From Trichostrongylus colubriformis (lineage: Eukaryota > Nematoda > Chromadorea > Rhabditida > Trichostrongylidae), in contig OZ022258.1 in the NCBI GenBank assembly GCA_963978905.1, forward strand, positions 59,569,638 through 59,633,637: a stretch of DNA of 64,000 nt, written 5' to 3'. The position numbers and the translations under genes are program-made. Below the pieces are notes generated by a model that was not told where the DNA came from, did no database searches, and saw only the letters and a program-made list of their open reading frames with translations. Shown in pieces: positions 42,101 through 57,100 of this stretch. The first letter of the stretch is position 1. Every line of letters starts with the position of its first letter.

Positions 42101-45100
42101 AGGTGACGTATTATACAAGTAAGGAGGGCTTTGTCTGAGTGATTGGAGCAATATGCTAATGCACGAGCTCTGTTACGCTCGAATGTAACAGTTGTAGTTG
42201 GGTCATAAAAGTTTTTTCTAAGCAAAATAATCTGTGGAACAATCTCAAAACTTTCTAGACCACGAATACATGACGACTTGCTCTACGCCGTGGTTATGTA
42301 CAAGGAGTTCAGCATGGATAAAAGAATGGAATATGTCAGTGCATTACTGGATGTGGTTGACAGAGATCGTACCCGTTCACATCTGATGTTACCAATCCTT
42401 GCAAGGTTCGTGGCTTGAGGTGCTTCCAGAGTGCCAAATTTCTCCAAATTCCAATTGAATTTTCAAAATTAAAATTTGCAGTAGTTTTCAGTGCCGATGG
42501 GGTAGACGAAAGGCTCAAGGTAATCTTTCGTTGTTGCAATGCTGGATATAAAGATTTGTCGAAATTGGATATTTCTGTATTGTCGCATCTCGTTCTACAA
42601 CCGCTTTATGGTATGCTCATTCTAAAGTCATCCTGATGAATGTGCATTGTCAAAATATCCTTTACATCGTACGCGCTTCTTTTTCAGATAAACAGCGAGT
42701 GTCCACACGTGGAGATCAAACCAAGTTGGACAAATTCGCGAGAATCTTGCGAAGTTTCGGTGTTGGCAGCGATTCAGTTTGGCAGACGATGTATGCGTGG
42801 TGGCAACATCGCAATGCTCGCGAGAAACGAATGGCGGATCTAGGGTTGGCTCCGCGACCATATGCAAAGGAACTCCAGAGGTAGGATTTTCTGGAGGGCT
42901 CAGTACAGTAAAATACCGCGAGAGTGTTAAAAATTATGCGAAGAAATTTTTATAGTTTTCGTTATGAATCGATAATACCTTGATTCTTCATCAAAGCTGT
43001 GTCGGTTTTGCATTGAAGGCACACACGTGATAATCAGTAGTGGCTTACTTTCTTGAAGCAAGTAGCTTCTTGGATTACTGCTCACGCTGTATCTTTGCTG
43101 CGGCTCCACGATGCACCCTCACGGTGTTGTGCCTGCTTGAATACAACCGAGCCACACTCACCTAACGAGATCAGGTGAGTGTGGCTTGGTTGTGTTCACC
43201 CGGCCTTAGACGAGGAAATTTCCAGCGTGTGGCTCACGTGGAGGAGGAAACTTGCGATGAGAGGAGCTAATTTGATAAAACAGCCATTTCGATTATGAAA
43301 GCAGTTTCCACATTGGAATTTGTTCGTCTAAGACAAGGTGTGATTTGGTTAGGTGGGCGTGGCTCGGCTGTGTTCAGGAGGCAAGCATCGTGCAGCCTAC
43401 GCAAAGATTCAGTGTGAGCAGTTATCCGAGGACCTACTTGCCCCACCAAAGCAAACCACTAAGCGGATTTCAGTCTCGTCGAGCTCTCCAGTATAGTATA
43501 TTACATTCTAATAATAGGGCACGACGCTCTAAATTGAAGAAACCAAAAACGTATAATACAAATATTACACTACACGTTTTTGGTTTACTTCAATTTAATT
43601 GGAAACCATTTCTCTACGTTCTGAAAGTCTCGGGCAAATTTCTTCGAAATCTGATAGGCTGGCTATGAAATTCTTTCTTAGTCCTGGTTTGTGCACACCT
43701 CTGTGTTGTAATCTTGATTTCCGTCATGAGCCTAACCCCCTCCTCGAGAAATGCTGAAACAGGACCTCCTCCTCTTTGCGCTGCTTGAGGAAAGGAACTC
43801 CTTATCCATTTTCAGACGCAGATTTCCGAATGAGATGCACTCCGCAACTACCCAGAAAAAATACTAAAGAATCTAGTTTTTATAAAAACTTCGCAGTAAC
43901 ATAGTGGGTACCTTAACTTTGTGCTTAGTTTTACTTGTTTTTGGAGCACAATTCAGAGTGCCGTACAACACTACTAGCTCTACGTCCACATGTCGCTTTT
44001 GTCCCTCGAACTTTTACTTTGTTCCTCTGCAGAATCGGTTTTTAAGATCAAGCATGTCTTGGAAAAGATAACTACCAAACATTGTTGGTATTGATGAATT
44101 ACAGTGGAAGCACCAGGCTCAAAATCGTACCAGACTTTGCGAAACACATTTTAATAGAGTTGCTGGGTTGCCGAATCTGCTAAATTGCTGGACTTTCTTT
44201 GATCACTTACTCGGTCAATTTATTTATTTATTGCACGCGTAGGTGCGCTTTTACAGTTGCCTACAAAATCATGACAAACGTAAAAGAAACACATGAGCAC
44301 AGTGCGGTCTATAGTAACAACCACGGAGCGGATACGAAGATGTCTGGTTAACTTTTCAAGGTAATCTGAAGAAGACAGTGACCACTTCAGTAGTTCATGA
44401 GTAGCTAGCTCGTTTTAAGTGTTTTAAGGTCCATAGAGCGGTCGAGAAAGCAATTCAGGCGGATGGCGTCAGGGAAAACGCCACTCCAAGACAAAACAGA
44501 GTAGTAGAGAATCGGGAACTGAGTTGTCGGATGCCAGGTATTCCTCACCCTCGACAATTCAGCTTCAGACCAGGGTCAAGCCTCAGTTGAGGGATCCTCA
44601 ACGGGGGGGGGGTCGTATTTGGTCCGCAAGGAGGGGGGGGGTCGTAATTGTTGAGGTAGGCAGTGATCAGCTGAATTTCTCAGGCTTAGGGTCTAAAGTG
44701 TAAGGGGAGAAGTGATTAAATTGACTGAATGGGTTCGAACCCAAAACTAGTTTAACTTAATAACCATGGAAACCTCATGCATGGCGCAATCCACAACGAA
44801 ACCGGCCAGTACCAATAACTCTTTCGTTGGTCCGCTGACACCGAAACCACGTACAGAGACACCTCCGGAATTCGCCGATAAGCCGTGGAAAGCGATGTCT
44901 ATCAGCGGATACCACCGTGGATGGACACTCCAGAAACAATGGGATGAAAGCGGAAAGTTAGCTGATATGGACTTCTTCCATATCTTACTACGATCGCAAG
45001 TACGTAATCTAGTGTTGGCGGCCACTATGCGGACCGGTTTGTATTCATTGAGAATGTGAATGAAATCCTCATGCATGGCGCATCCCGCAGAAAAACTGAC

Positions 45101-48100
45101 CGATGCTTCTCGCCTTCCCACTAGGCCTCCGAGAGCGAAGGATGCATACTGGAAAAATTTCAGCAACAATGAATCGATTTTAGGGAAGATTCGTGGGAAG
45201 ATCTCGCAAATTCGACGAAAAAAGGTCCCCTCAACTAGCTTTTCTGAATTTTTCTTGCTTCGTTTCAGAGGTGTGGCATAGCTCAGGTAGTCATTCGAAA
45301 GCAAAAACCTCGCAGACTCTGCTACACCCAAACGAACTCATATAGTTAAGTTTGAAGGAAGTTATGGTCATTTGAAGTAAAACACTCCGAAATTCCCCTC
45401 AACTGGCCCTCAACTGGCTTCCCTCAAAATAACTTGCTTCCTTTCAGAGGTATGGCATAGCTCAGGTAGTCATTCGAAAGCAAAAACCTCGCAGACTCTG
45501 CTTCACCCAAACGAACTCATGTAGTTAAGTTTGAAGGAAGTTATGGTCATTTGAAGTGAAACACTCTAAAATTCCCCTCAACTAACCCCCAACTGGAAAC
45601 CCATATCGAGAACTAAGCAACCATAAGGGAAAGCAAGTAGTCAATAGATAGGTCTAAGGAAGTTATTGGGAAAACAGGTCACAGCTGCTTGAAAGATGGG
45701 CTCTAGGTAAAGTTTGAAGTGTTTTAATAATGTCGGGATTTAGTATGGGGTGATAATAAGATAACGCGCTCCAACGCGACCGCTTCGCACGTCGCCCGAA
45801 ACGGGCGGTCGCCCGTCGCCTGAAACGAAACTTCAAAGGTAACAGTCTTCTGTTTTTGTTTTTTTTTTTTGATCGAGAGCCCCTTCTGGATCATTTCTAG
45901 ACTTGTCCAGTTCTCGTGCCTTCATTATTACTGATTCAGTTTTTATTCAATCACAGCCCATTGATGGACATGAGTCAATGTGTGTCCATAATATAATAGT
46001 TTGTAGAATGCTTTTTCGAGTATATAAAGGGGGGTCGTATTGGGGGCTCCTTTCTTTGGGGGGGGGGGTCGTATTTTTTGAAAATTTCCCTCAACTGGAC
46101 GCTTGACCCTGCTTCAGACCCGCCAGTGTGGATTTCCCTTTGTCTTCGATCAAGTGGTCATATGATCCGATGGAACAGTATGAAAGAGTCTAAATCCCTA
46201 ATACATCAGTGGTTATGTTAGACCCACACTACGAACATAAAGAGCAAAACCAAGGGGATCAAACACGAAAAGGAATACTCATTCAATAGAAATCAAACAA
46301 TGAAAGAAAGATGTAAGAGAAATCACTCGAAAAAAAGAAGCTACCAAAACATATCGCGACGTATTTTCCACTAATCAAGCAAAAACGAGTAGCTGTTAAA
46401 ATGCACACCAGCTCACGTCCACTGGTGCAATATCAATCTTAAGATAATTCTAGGAGTCCTGAACGCCAAGCACGGCTAATAGATTCACTTTTCATTATCT
46501 GTTTCTGAAGATGCTGACGTTCTGAGCTTCCACAAAATCCGTCCGTTCATCCATCTGTCGGTCACGAAATTAGGCATAATATGAAAAAGAACCTGTAGAG
46601 ATGGGGACAAGTTTAAGATGGGTAGGGTATGGGCAAAAAGTAAAAAGCACACATAGAGCAAGCTAAGTTTCGGTTACGATGGGCGGGGCGTGCACTGGGA
46701 TGTTCCGTTCTCCGACCGAAAATGGTTAATTGGATTCCACTATGACCCAAACGCGAGGAAAAGCTGGGTTGAGTTCAGCCATGAGTTCCTGAAGGTCATG
46801 TTCGGGGCCTTGTCAAAATCGGCGGGCTTCATGTGGTATGGGTACTGAATAAATTTATAGAGCAAAACAATTCCGATCGACACACTGACGCCCGTGGTGT
46901 TAGCTCGCAGTGCTGTGTGCTAGCCTGACTGGCGAATGCTAAGTAAATTACCCCTATCACTGCCTTCGAGGAATGTAGCGAACTCGCCCACGAGACAGGT
47001 TGAAGCGTGTGCTTCAACGTCAATATTAACGTCAAGTGGTAGAGCGTAGCGAAAGATGGGTGTCGGATGGATCAACCTCGAATGGTGGGAAAATAAGAAT
47101 GCGAAGAGAAATGCATAAAATGGAAGAAGTAGTGAGGGCGAAATTTCAAATGGCGGTCTAAGACAACTCAGAGTAGGCGTACGATTGCGGTAGCTGCCGA
47201 CTGTACGCAACTGCAATACGGCTGGCTTAGTATTAGGTCGCTCGGAAAGTTTTTGCGGTCCTCAATCTTCAATTTCAAATGCGCATATGTAGGCTCATCC
47301 AAAATTTTATAAGGCTAGATGGGAACCGAAAAAATCAGCAGTTGGTTACGTTGCCTAGAACTGTGCATATCTAGAAATGATGAATTCATCGATTGTCGCT
47401 CCAGCATCGTTATAGGTCTTGGAGCGTTCCTCTCGAAGGAAGCTGTCCAGACTCTTGAAGAAATGGTAATCGGTGGGGCAAGATTAGGGGTATGGTGGGT
47501 CCCGCAGAGTTTCGTGTCCACAGTCATTCAACTTTTTCGGGGTTGTTTGTGCAACATGGGGTCATGCATTGTCGTTAAGAATTTCCTCGGGACACACGAG
47601 CTATGGTGGATTAGAGCAGCCGAAAAATACCGTACCGCCAGCATGCTAACGAGGTTGACGGCTACGGGATTGATCTTTTCAACCATTTTGTAAGTCATTG
47701 TAGATCGTCCCACAGTATCCGGTTATCATTATGTGTCACGACGCGGTTAAGAAAGGGGTCGTTTGTGAGCTGTAGAAGAAGTACGTACATGACATGGTGT
47801 GGAGCTGTCTTTTGTATTTTGTTCTAGAGACTTTAGAAAATTTCAGAAGTGCAGGGCATAATCGTTACTAGATTCAGATACAGTGAGGAACGTGCTTCAA
47901 TATGGCATTGGCTACCGAAGGGAAGAACCAAAAAATAATTCAGGAAGTGGAACATTTGAAACCGCAAGAACATTCCCAACGACCTGATAGAATCAGTGGG
48001 TATGTGACACTTGGACAGAAAGTTCGCGTGGCCTCATCTGGCGCGAGACGCGACGGTGCGAGAAAGGGAGCTGTATTAGTAGAGCTGAAGCGATTAGATT

Positions 48101-51100
48101 CAGAATAAGAGTAGTTTACTGCCTTGATCTGAGACCTATCCAATACGGCGGGCATAGCTCGCACCACTGTATCTTACACCGAACGCCGCAACGGGAATTT
48201 TCTGTTCTAATAGCACACACCCCAAAATTAGTAGACGCTTTTCTTTGCTGTCAATTAATATCTCAAGCTCTTGTCGGCCACGCGCGATTCACGTGCACGG
48301 CCGTAGGAAAGCCATGGCCTTTTCCATGTCAACTTTTTTGGATAGCACGTAGCTGACACGCGGGTGCTAACGTGCAGCCACTCAAGCCTGAATGACTAGG
48401 AAAGCAGCTCGAGGATCCGAAGACACACAGCTTCGATTTAGAATCAATAAATGGGTTACAGTAAAAAAAAAACCATAAAAGACGCGGAAACACCTATTGG
48501 TGCGGTTTTCAGCTTTCTTACAGCAATATCTGTAGTTGTGAGGTTTACTCATCAGTCCATTCCAATGACAGATGGCTGCGTGAGCACTATACACTGACAT
48601 TTGAAGTGGAAAAAAAAGCTCAGTTCAAATCTCCTCCAGTTCGGTTCAACTACGATAGATTGAAGAAGTTTGTGAATGACAGGGTATGTGTGCCACTTAC
48701 TTTAGTTGTTACGTGTGTCAGTGATGTAAAAAATCTGTTTCTCAGGATTCATCGAAAGTCCACGCTTTCTTATCGTCCTATGGCTGGCCGGAAGATACAG
48801 ACTACAAAGAAATAGTCCCCGATATTTTGGTCCTATACCTGGATCATGAGGAGTGGGGAAATGTGAAAAAGATGCTCACCTCTTTGTGAGTGCATGCAGA
48901 CAATTGAGCTTTTCGACTGCACTGGGCGAAACATGCGATATGTTTGTTTCAGATCAGCTCAGTCAGGAAGATGGCAGAAGGACAACGAGTTTCCTCATTG
49001 CCCATTGGAAAACTACCACTTATTGCAAATTCTGCGAAGACTCTCAAATGAAGGAGACGAAATTTCAGTGCGAAAGTTGATTAATTACGCTTTTGAATTA
49101 CGCAGGCTGTTTCCTGAAGGTACGGATGATGAAACATAAAAATATTGTGAAGTAAGGATTTTCTACTGAATGAGTCACTCATATTCGGAAAGCTTTTCTC
49201 ATGCGAAAATGAGTAGCACATTCTAGAACTGATCTTGATATGTCACCAGTTGGCTGGCGCACGCTATGGGCGTACTTAGGTAGAAAAAGCTCTTTCTGTA
49301 AACTTTATTCGCTACTCGTTCAGTGCACATCATCTTTATTACGCGCTCACTGGAATTTCCACCTTCATGGAGTCAACCACTCATCGTAGTATGCCACTAC
49401 TCATTTACGGCCCTATGCGCAAGAACCGATAATTTCGGTCGCGATCAATACTCGTAATTTAGAATATGCGGTTGTGTGTACCTATTGGTTTAGTTCAGTA
49501 GCTGTTCTCCCTCCTATGAACTGTAAAATTAATGCAGTACAAACACTATCTCACAACGTGTTGCGCATTTTCAATTTCGGCTATACCTACCTCGACAAGA
49601 TCCCACATCTTATGAGCAGCATTAGCTATCGCCTTTCCTTTTTTGTTTTCCCGCGCCCAGTCTTTCGGAACCACATCACGAATTTCATTGTTCAAGCTCC
49701 GTCTATCATCGCAAACGCTTGGTCACCGTTAAAATTCCCTTCGTTCCGTAGTATTAACTACTACTGACCTCTGCCCTTTCTCTGCCGGTCTTTATGCCAC
49801 TCTTGAAGTAAATTGCAATTTTTGCAGGGAGCACCACACGATTGAATCGCGCGCCCATTGTGGGCAAACCTCAGCCCACGCTAAGTGTGTTCAAGACAGC
49901 TTGGACATTTGGACATACCTCTCGATTTTTTACAAGTCTCTATGCTGCGTTGCGGCCGAGTTCTGAGTCGTTGTTGTGAGGAGCGTTCATTCGGTGTGCA
50001 CTCTGCCCTCTGGACGCGTTCCTTCTCCAGGTCTTTCCTGTGGGCGGAGCTTAACTTGGCCCGTGTGTGCTCTTTACTTCTTCTCCCATGCCCTTCCCAT
50101 CCCAAAGTTGTTCGCATCTACACAGGTTGTGTTTCATGTAGTGCTTAATTTCGTGGCAGAGGGACGGAGGGACAGACAGACAGAGAAAGCGTTTTATGTA
50201 TGTAGGGATACTTCATTGCGTGGATTTCGCGCTTTCATCATATTAGGTTTTGCACTTTAATATTCTGATCGGATTTCATTCAAGGTAGTCAAGAAAGTCC
50301 ACTGTAAACTTGGTGAGCGCTTCCTTTAGGTTGAAACAAAAGGAGAAAAGCTGCGAGAACTGATTCTGGTGCTCGCGACTCTAAGGGGATGCGTTGATCT
50401 GCAAATCTAAAAAAGTCAACTTGTTGTAGGTGCTACAGGACTCGAAAGATTCGATAACTCGATACCGACGTCGTTTAATTCGCTTGGTTGAAGGCATAAC
50501 GTGTGCTCCACGATTACTAGTTAGGCAGTGTTCATAGTTCACGATTCAGGCGATCGCGCGATCTACGCGATCGCGTGATCGCCTGAATCACCCAATCAAT
50601 ATGTATCTTTTTCCTTCCGCCTGAATCGCGTGATCGCCTGAATGGTGAACTATGAACACTGCCTTATTGCAGCTTCCTTCGCGGGCATACATAGTTCGGT
50701 TTATTCATTCACTTTGGCTCGTTAACACGCGGGCTGTACGTCTAGCGAACTACAAAAGTGGCGGCTCACTGGTGCGCACGAGATGGTGAAGCCCCTTTTA
50801 CGGTGCTACCGTGCAGAATGCGTTGCCCACCCTGCAACGTATCTCCTGGTCTTGTGGTGCCGCGACATGACAGGGGGGGGGTTAAGCGGCACACATATCA
50901 TGCGGCACCCGGCGCTTGCACAGGCGCCGATTGCCGCAGATGCCGGTGTCGATTGGCGCCATCACAGGCGGTCGCGGTGTCGGGTGCCGCAAAGTATGAA
51001 AGCTGCCTAACAGTTGTTGCGATACGGTAAGATAAGGCAGATAGTTTCAATGGTGGAGGCAACGGTAACATAGGGAAAGATAGGTGATATTGTTGGATTT

Positions 51101-54100
51101 TTGCTCATTATCACCGCAGAAATGCATTAGGAAGACTACTTTAGTTCTGCGATCTCGCACATGGATAGACACCAGAGAATCTGGAGGCATCCTTTCGTTT
51201 TCCCTGATTGTAGTATTACTAAAAACCCTTTTTTGACTACATAGTGTGCTAACACACGCAATTAGAATGTGCCTGCAAGTTGTGTGAGGTGTTCTCAATA
51301 GAGAGTACTTTATAAGTGTACCATCGCAATATTGTGCGTCGATCATCACGTTGTTTTGGGGGTCCAGGGCTGTGGTCAATGTTACGCTACGTTTTTCTGA
51401 AGAGGTTGCTTTAGAACCCTCAGTCACTGTGGCTCGTTGTTCTTCCGAACACACTGCATTCTTTTGTGGCTTTCAGTACTCGTTACATTGTGGTCCAACT
51501 GCCGTTTTGAGTTTTCTCGAGAAGTTTGTACCGTGGTCCCTCTTGGTCGTGGCGTGCTTATTTTTTCACTAAATAATTCAGTGTCCAGAAAGAAAAGCAT
51601 ATTCCAACTTGTTCAAACAACAGTTTCCATGAAAAAAAATGAAGCGAAATATTGAATAATTCTTAGAAGGAAGTAATGTGAGAGTTCGATAGCATTGTGT
51701 ACAGCAGCTGTGCACCGTTTCAAAGTATTTCTTACAGCGATCGCTCGTTACGAGACCTTCTTCAACACCATGCATGAATACAACCGATTGTTCGGGAAAT
51801 GCTTTGAGGTGAGTTGCAAGTAGAGGCTGCTGTTATTTAAAAACATCACAACATTATTTTTCTTTCGTATACTTCTTTTTATGGCGATGGCGTATAGCAG
51901 CTAGCTTCCACTGCTGCAGCTAGTTCTCAAAAGCTGTGGGCGCAAAAGTAGTGGCTAAAATAGGGCATGGAAAATTTTGTATTATTGAGCCGTTCATTCT
52001 CTATGGTCATTGTCAAGTTCTTAGTGGGGCGTTGTTTCCCTCCACCAAGAACTTGAAATTCACACGAATGTTTACGTTATGATAATGAATTGATAGAGCA
52101 GTTCAAATTGCCCTCATGTCATGCAAATGAACAGGGTGTTCGTTGGAAAACAGTCGTTGGCTATAAATGTAGGAAGGCATCACGAGAGGGGCAGTGGCCT
52201 GGCAACTTGAGGATAAGAGAGTGGATAAAGGATTTTCTCAGTGGTTGAGATCTGTGATCGTTATCCTTTGATCGTTATAAATAGGTAAATACGTGCATAA
52301 ATTTGTAGGCTTTCCGACATTGCAGACGTTTTTTGGCCATATTCCAGGTACATATCAGAGCACTTATTGTATTCTGTGCTAGTTTTCTTACAGAGGCTGC
52401 CAAATCCGTCGGTGGAGAAAGTTGACGAATGCATCGATCTCTTGCGTACTTTGATCAAACTTGAGATTCTTCAGCTACATCCGAATGAAACACTCACATG
52501 CGTTTTCATCGGAAATATTCTGAGAAAGTAAATGCACTACAGCACGACAGTGTACTTATACATTTTTCTCTTTTCACTGTTTCACTCCTCTATTAAGATT
52601 GGGCTGGGAAGAGGCTGTCAACACGTGGATGAAATTCCAATCTGGACTGTACTGTTCTAATGGCATGGTTGCACTTCTACTTTATTGTTTGGCACAGAAC
52701 TCTGATAATTCCAAGCATAATATACAGTACGGTAAGCTACTTGATTGCAATGAGATTCAGTAACAGTGTGGGCCTTGCGGCTGTGTTAGGGTTCGCATTT
52801 TTCACTGACAGTGAGTTTAGTGGAGTGGAGTGGAATGGCGAAGAAGTGAAAATTGAAAAGCACGTCCACGTTAATTAAATATTAGGCGCTAAACTTCATT
52901 TTGGTCAGTAAAGTTTTTTTCATAAAAGACCAAGTTAAGAAATCGAAGTGTTGCTAAAGGCTGTCACTGTGGACAGTTGTGGACGGTTTGTCCACAAAGT
53001 TTCTCCCACTTTTCACCCGAAAATGCTACAGAAAATTACAAAACGTCGTTTGGTTGAGATCGCTTGTATGATTGGCTTTTTGATACATATCTTTCTATCT
53101 TTTCTTGGCGGCGAAATGGCCTAACTTAAAGTGGGCACCTATTACAAAGGGCAACGAGCCCTTTGAGTTGCAGCTTCTTCCTGTTCCTGATTCTTATGTT
53201 CCTGATTCAGGCCACCAAGAATCGTTGTACAGAGGGCATGAGTGAGATCGATGTTTTTGCTCTACAAAGGGCATGAGTGAGATCGATGTTTTTGCTCAAG
53301 CGGAAGCTTTGTTTTGTATAGTGTTTTATGATAGATGCGAACGAATGAAGATTACACAAAAGTGGCAACAAAAGTAATTTCCTTATCTGCACTTTCGACT
53401 CCACAGTAATCGAACTTCAGCGAATTCTATTAAGGTATTTCCATCCCCAAATTCGGGAGCACACCTCACACTATCATTAAACTTCGTAACAGCCTTCTGC
53501 ACAAGCAGGATCGGGAGCTTCTTCTGCGTGAACATGATGCGTCACCTCAACTGGGCAAAATCCGAGGTTTCGCCACCCTCGTTCACAACCTTGCTGAGGT
53601 CCGTTCACTCTGGCTACCTGAGGAGATTCCAGCTGGGGGTGTTCTTGAACATCTTGTTTTCTCAGGTTCGTAACGCTCTCCCAAGACGCTCTTGCAAGAA
53701 CCACGATGTGCCATTACCACGGAAACCCCTTGGGGTTGAGGCATGGAAAATGACCCTGAGGATCATAGCAGCGTTCTCCATGCAGCGAGAGCTCTGCGAC
53801 TTCGATGAACCGATGGGTCAGTCCTCAGGCAGCTTCCCACGAAAGACCTCCCACGGAAGCTGGCTGTGCTGTTTTAGACGGACCTTGATGCCGTAGGTGC
53901 GCTATAGCCCGACTGTGCCGACTGAAGGTCTTCATATTTTCATGACGGTGAAAGAAGTAAGCCACAGCATGTTCCTGCTTTGAGAGGATCATTCCGGATA
54001 TACATATTTTGCTCTTATACCTTCATCTCTGTCATTACCCTCTGTTTTGTATACTTATTGTGTGGAAGCGGGCCGCGAACAAAATTACTTTTTCTGCACC

Positions 54101-57100
54101 CCCTGTATGTATGTATAGAGAGAGTAGAGAATTTCCTTGTTCCTGTCTGCAGCCAAATTTTTCGAAGTAGGTCCACGTTAGATCGAGTCTTCTCGAGTTC
54201 GTTGACGAGACAGCAGGGCTTAACCACTCATGCTCCCAGAGTTGTTTTGAATTGTCTGCAGCCTTTTCTACCAGGAATGCTACTAACTAAGGAAGGTATT
54301 TTACTTCCCATTCAACTTTGAAATGAGACCCGGGGGATCGATAGAGCTTCGAACACTGATCATAACTGTGGAAACCAAAATTGCTAAATGGCATTTTGAA
54401 GCGAGTTACGAGGGGTCAAAATTTGCCTGTGACTTGCCTGTAACATCTCAATGGCGAGGTGCTTCGTCATCAGCATGACTAGCGGAGAGTAATGGCCTCC
54501 GCGGCTCAGTGGTAGTGCCCCGCTTCTGCAGCGCGAGGTCATGGGTTTGCTTCCCGCCGGTGCGACTTTTTTTGCATTTTGTGTTTCATTGTCATAAGAG
54601 CTTTTCTTTCACTTCTAAACGTTTCCTTGTATGATATTCCCGCGTAGAGGGTCGAATTGAATGTATAAAAACAATTGAACGTATCACAGCGTGGGTGAAA
54701 AGTGTGGTCGCTCACAAAATTTTTCACTCTTACCAGTACACATTTGCCCCTTAATTTGTTATTGGAACTGCGAAAAGGAAGGCTTTGAGGAAAGCCTCCG
54801 TGTAAGCTGTCCAAGATCTTTGTTCCTGTATTAGACATTTCGCCTACAAAAGCAAAATGAACGTAAGCGGAATTGCGCATTGCGCGGTAAGCATCGGCTT
54901 TCTCGTTTTATAGGGTTTTTCAATCCGTTCAAATAGAAAAATCTTAGATTTCCTCCTTTGCTGGCCTTCGAGGAGTAGGAGGAGGAGGAGGAGGAGGGGG
55001 GGGGCAAGTATGACGGCTAATGAGATTGTCGTGGTTTCTCCTCGTGGTAGTTTTCACCCCCTTATTGTGTATGTGGTGATTTAAGGTGATCTCAGGTTGT
55101 CATTTTTCCTCTCAGTACTTTTTCACGCCTTTAATTTTTCGTGATTTTGAACCATCCAGCATTGATGCTGTCTGTTCGGCGGACCAGCTAATAAACTCTG
55201 CCAATTGCTTATTACTTGATTTATTACAGGGTGTCTCAAAATTATGGGCGCCAACGTATTGCAATATTTTGTTGGCATCAATAGAGTGAATGAAAAGTCA
55301 ACCCGTTCACAACTTTACTCATGTCTTGGGCACAGTAGTCATACCACGAGTTGTCCTGCTCCAACAGAGACATACGCTCCAGGTCTCTTCACCACTCAAC
55401 CGCCCTTGACACGCAAGTTTTTTCATACATTCTTTCCCAAATCCTTGCCAGGGCTTTTGACACCATACTAGGATGACTGACTCGTCAGACCTTTCTTCTA
55501 GTTGATGGCCCCGGCACGAAATCAAAGTAATCATCTTTCGGGAAGTGTGACGGACGCTTCTTCAAGTAATGAAGTCGACTAGAGGGTCGGCAGCGCTTTT
55601 GAATCACTTTAATTCCATGCGCTAAAGCGTCATGCCGCTAAACTTACCGAGTATTGTTCCGAAGGACTAGTGAGGCTAGTGCTTCATTATGCCTAACAGC
55701 GTGCTCTTCGTGTTCACATTCCCGCAAGCTTTGCGGCGAAATCGACGGAAACCAACTGCGTGTAATCATTGAACCCCAAATCATTACTGGGACCGGCTCA
55801 CAGGTATCCAAGCGTCCTATCGGCATGATATACTCTACCAGACATTTTGGCCACAGTCAGTTGCCTTTGACGCTTCAGGCCGTGAAAATTTCTCAGTTCC
55901 AGCAAGAGTTCGGTGAGATGCGTGTTACCGTTGAAGCAAGTGACCGCGAGCTCCATTTGAAGGGTTGAAATCTCAAACATATGATGAGCTTCACCTCGAC
56001 AAGTATGCGCCCTGTTAGGGAAAGATCCTGTGCACCCACTGAGCAACAAATGAATGAAAAAGCAGTGATACAATTTGCATAGAGAAGTACAAAGAAACAT
56101 AAACTTAGGCGCTCATAATTCTGGACACCCTATATATTTACTGTTTACTATTTACTGTTCATGGTTCATGTTCAATCACGGTGACAATGTTTAGTGTTGC
56201 ACAAAGCGCAGAACTTTTTGCCACAGTCTCGCGTTCACTGCCTTCACGCAGCCGTGCTTGTTGCGAAGCGGTATGTGGAGGAAGCGGCCACCTACTTAGT
56301 GGAACATAAGGTAATTCAGCTGCAAGCAGCTGCTTGTTTGCCTTGCTTTATGATTGGATAGTTTTGCTGTGTACTTAGTACCTACGTTGTTTTTTGTTCT
56401 CAGGAAGAGATTGATCCACTCGACTGCGTCATGGCTATGCGATTTATGAACTCTTTCAAGGCGAAGCTGGTCGGCGTTTGTGTAGGATTTCTTATGCAAA
56501 AATGACTCCTCCCATGTAGCACCTTTGCAGATAGACGAAGAATTTATCAGACAATTCGCAGAGCATTGCCTCAAGCATACAAAATTCATGGAGGACACGG
56601 AAGCGGTGCGACAAATGCAGGTTGACTGGATCCGTACATGTGGTAGTTGATGCGTCTACTAGTTGATTCAATCTCATTTATTCCATTAATTTTCTGAACT
56701 GCTTGTGAATGCTGCACAAAAGGCGGGGGGGGGGGCATGTTTAAATAGTAAATTCTATGCAATACTTACAAAAGGTACTTCGTAATGATGATTCGTTCCT
56801 AGATTGATCATTGCAGTATCAATTGCAGAGCAAAGAAATCTAGCTCCACTGGCGCTACGACTGTACAACCTGTTCAAGCAGTACGGTGTCAGTCTACAGG
56901 ATGATGAAAAATTGCGCCTGTGGAAAGTGTGTGGAGAACACGAACACCTTGCAAGGTGGTTGCATTTGGCGTTTTGATGTATGCATGTAGTGCCAGTGTA
57001 GTAGTTCAGTTGACATTTGGCGTGCACGATTACTATTAAGTTATGTTGCAAGTTCGCGTACCGTCTCCTATTCTTAGGTTTCAGATGATTTTCTTCATGT

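Noticed and set aside
51047..51454. 135-codon minus-strand frame in the intron before exon 18
   Set aside because: No motif, repeat or splice context supports it; kept as unassigned intron.
53407..53434. A 28-base micro-exon with AG/GT borders after exon 20
   Set aside because: It fits the phase of exon 20 but leaves a phase that exon 21 cannot take. Exon 20 joins directly to exon 21 with a better peptide, so I treat it as chance.
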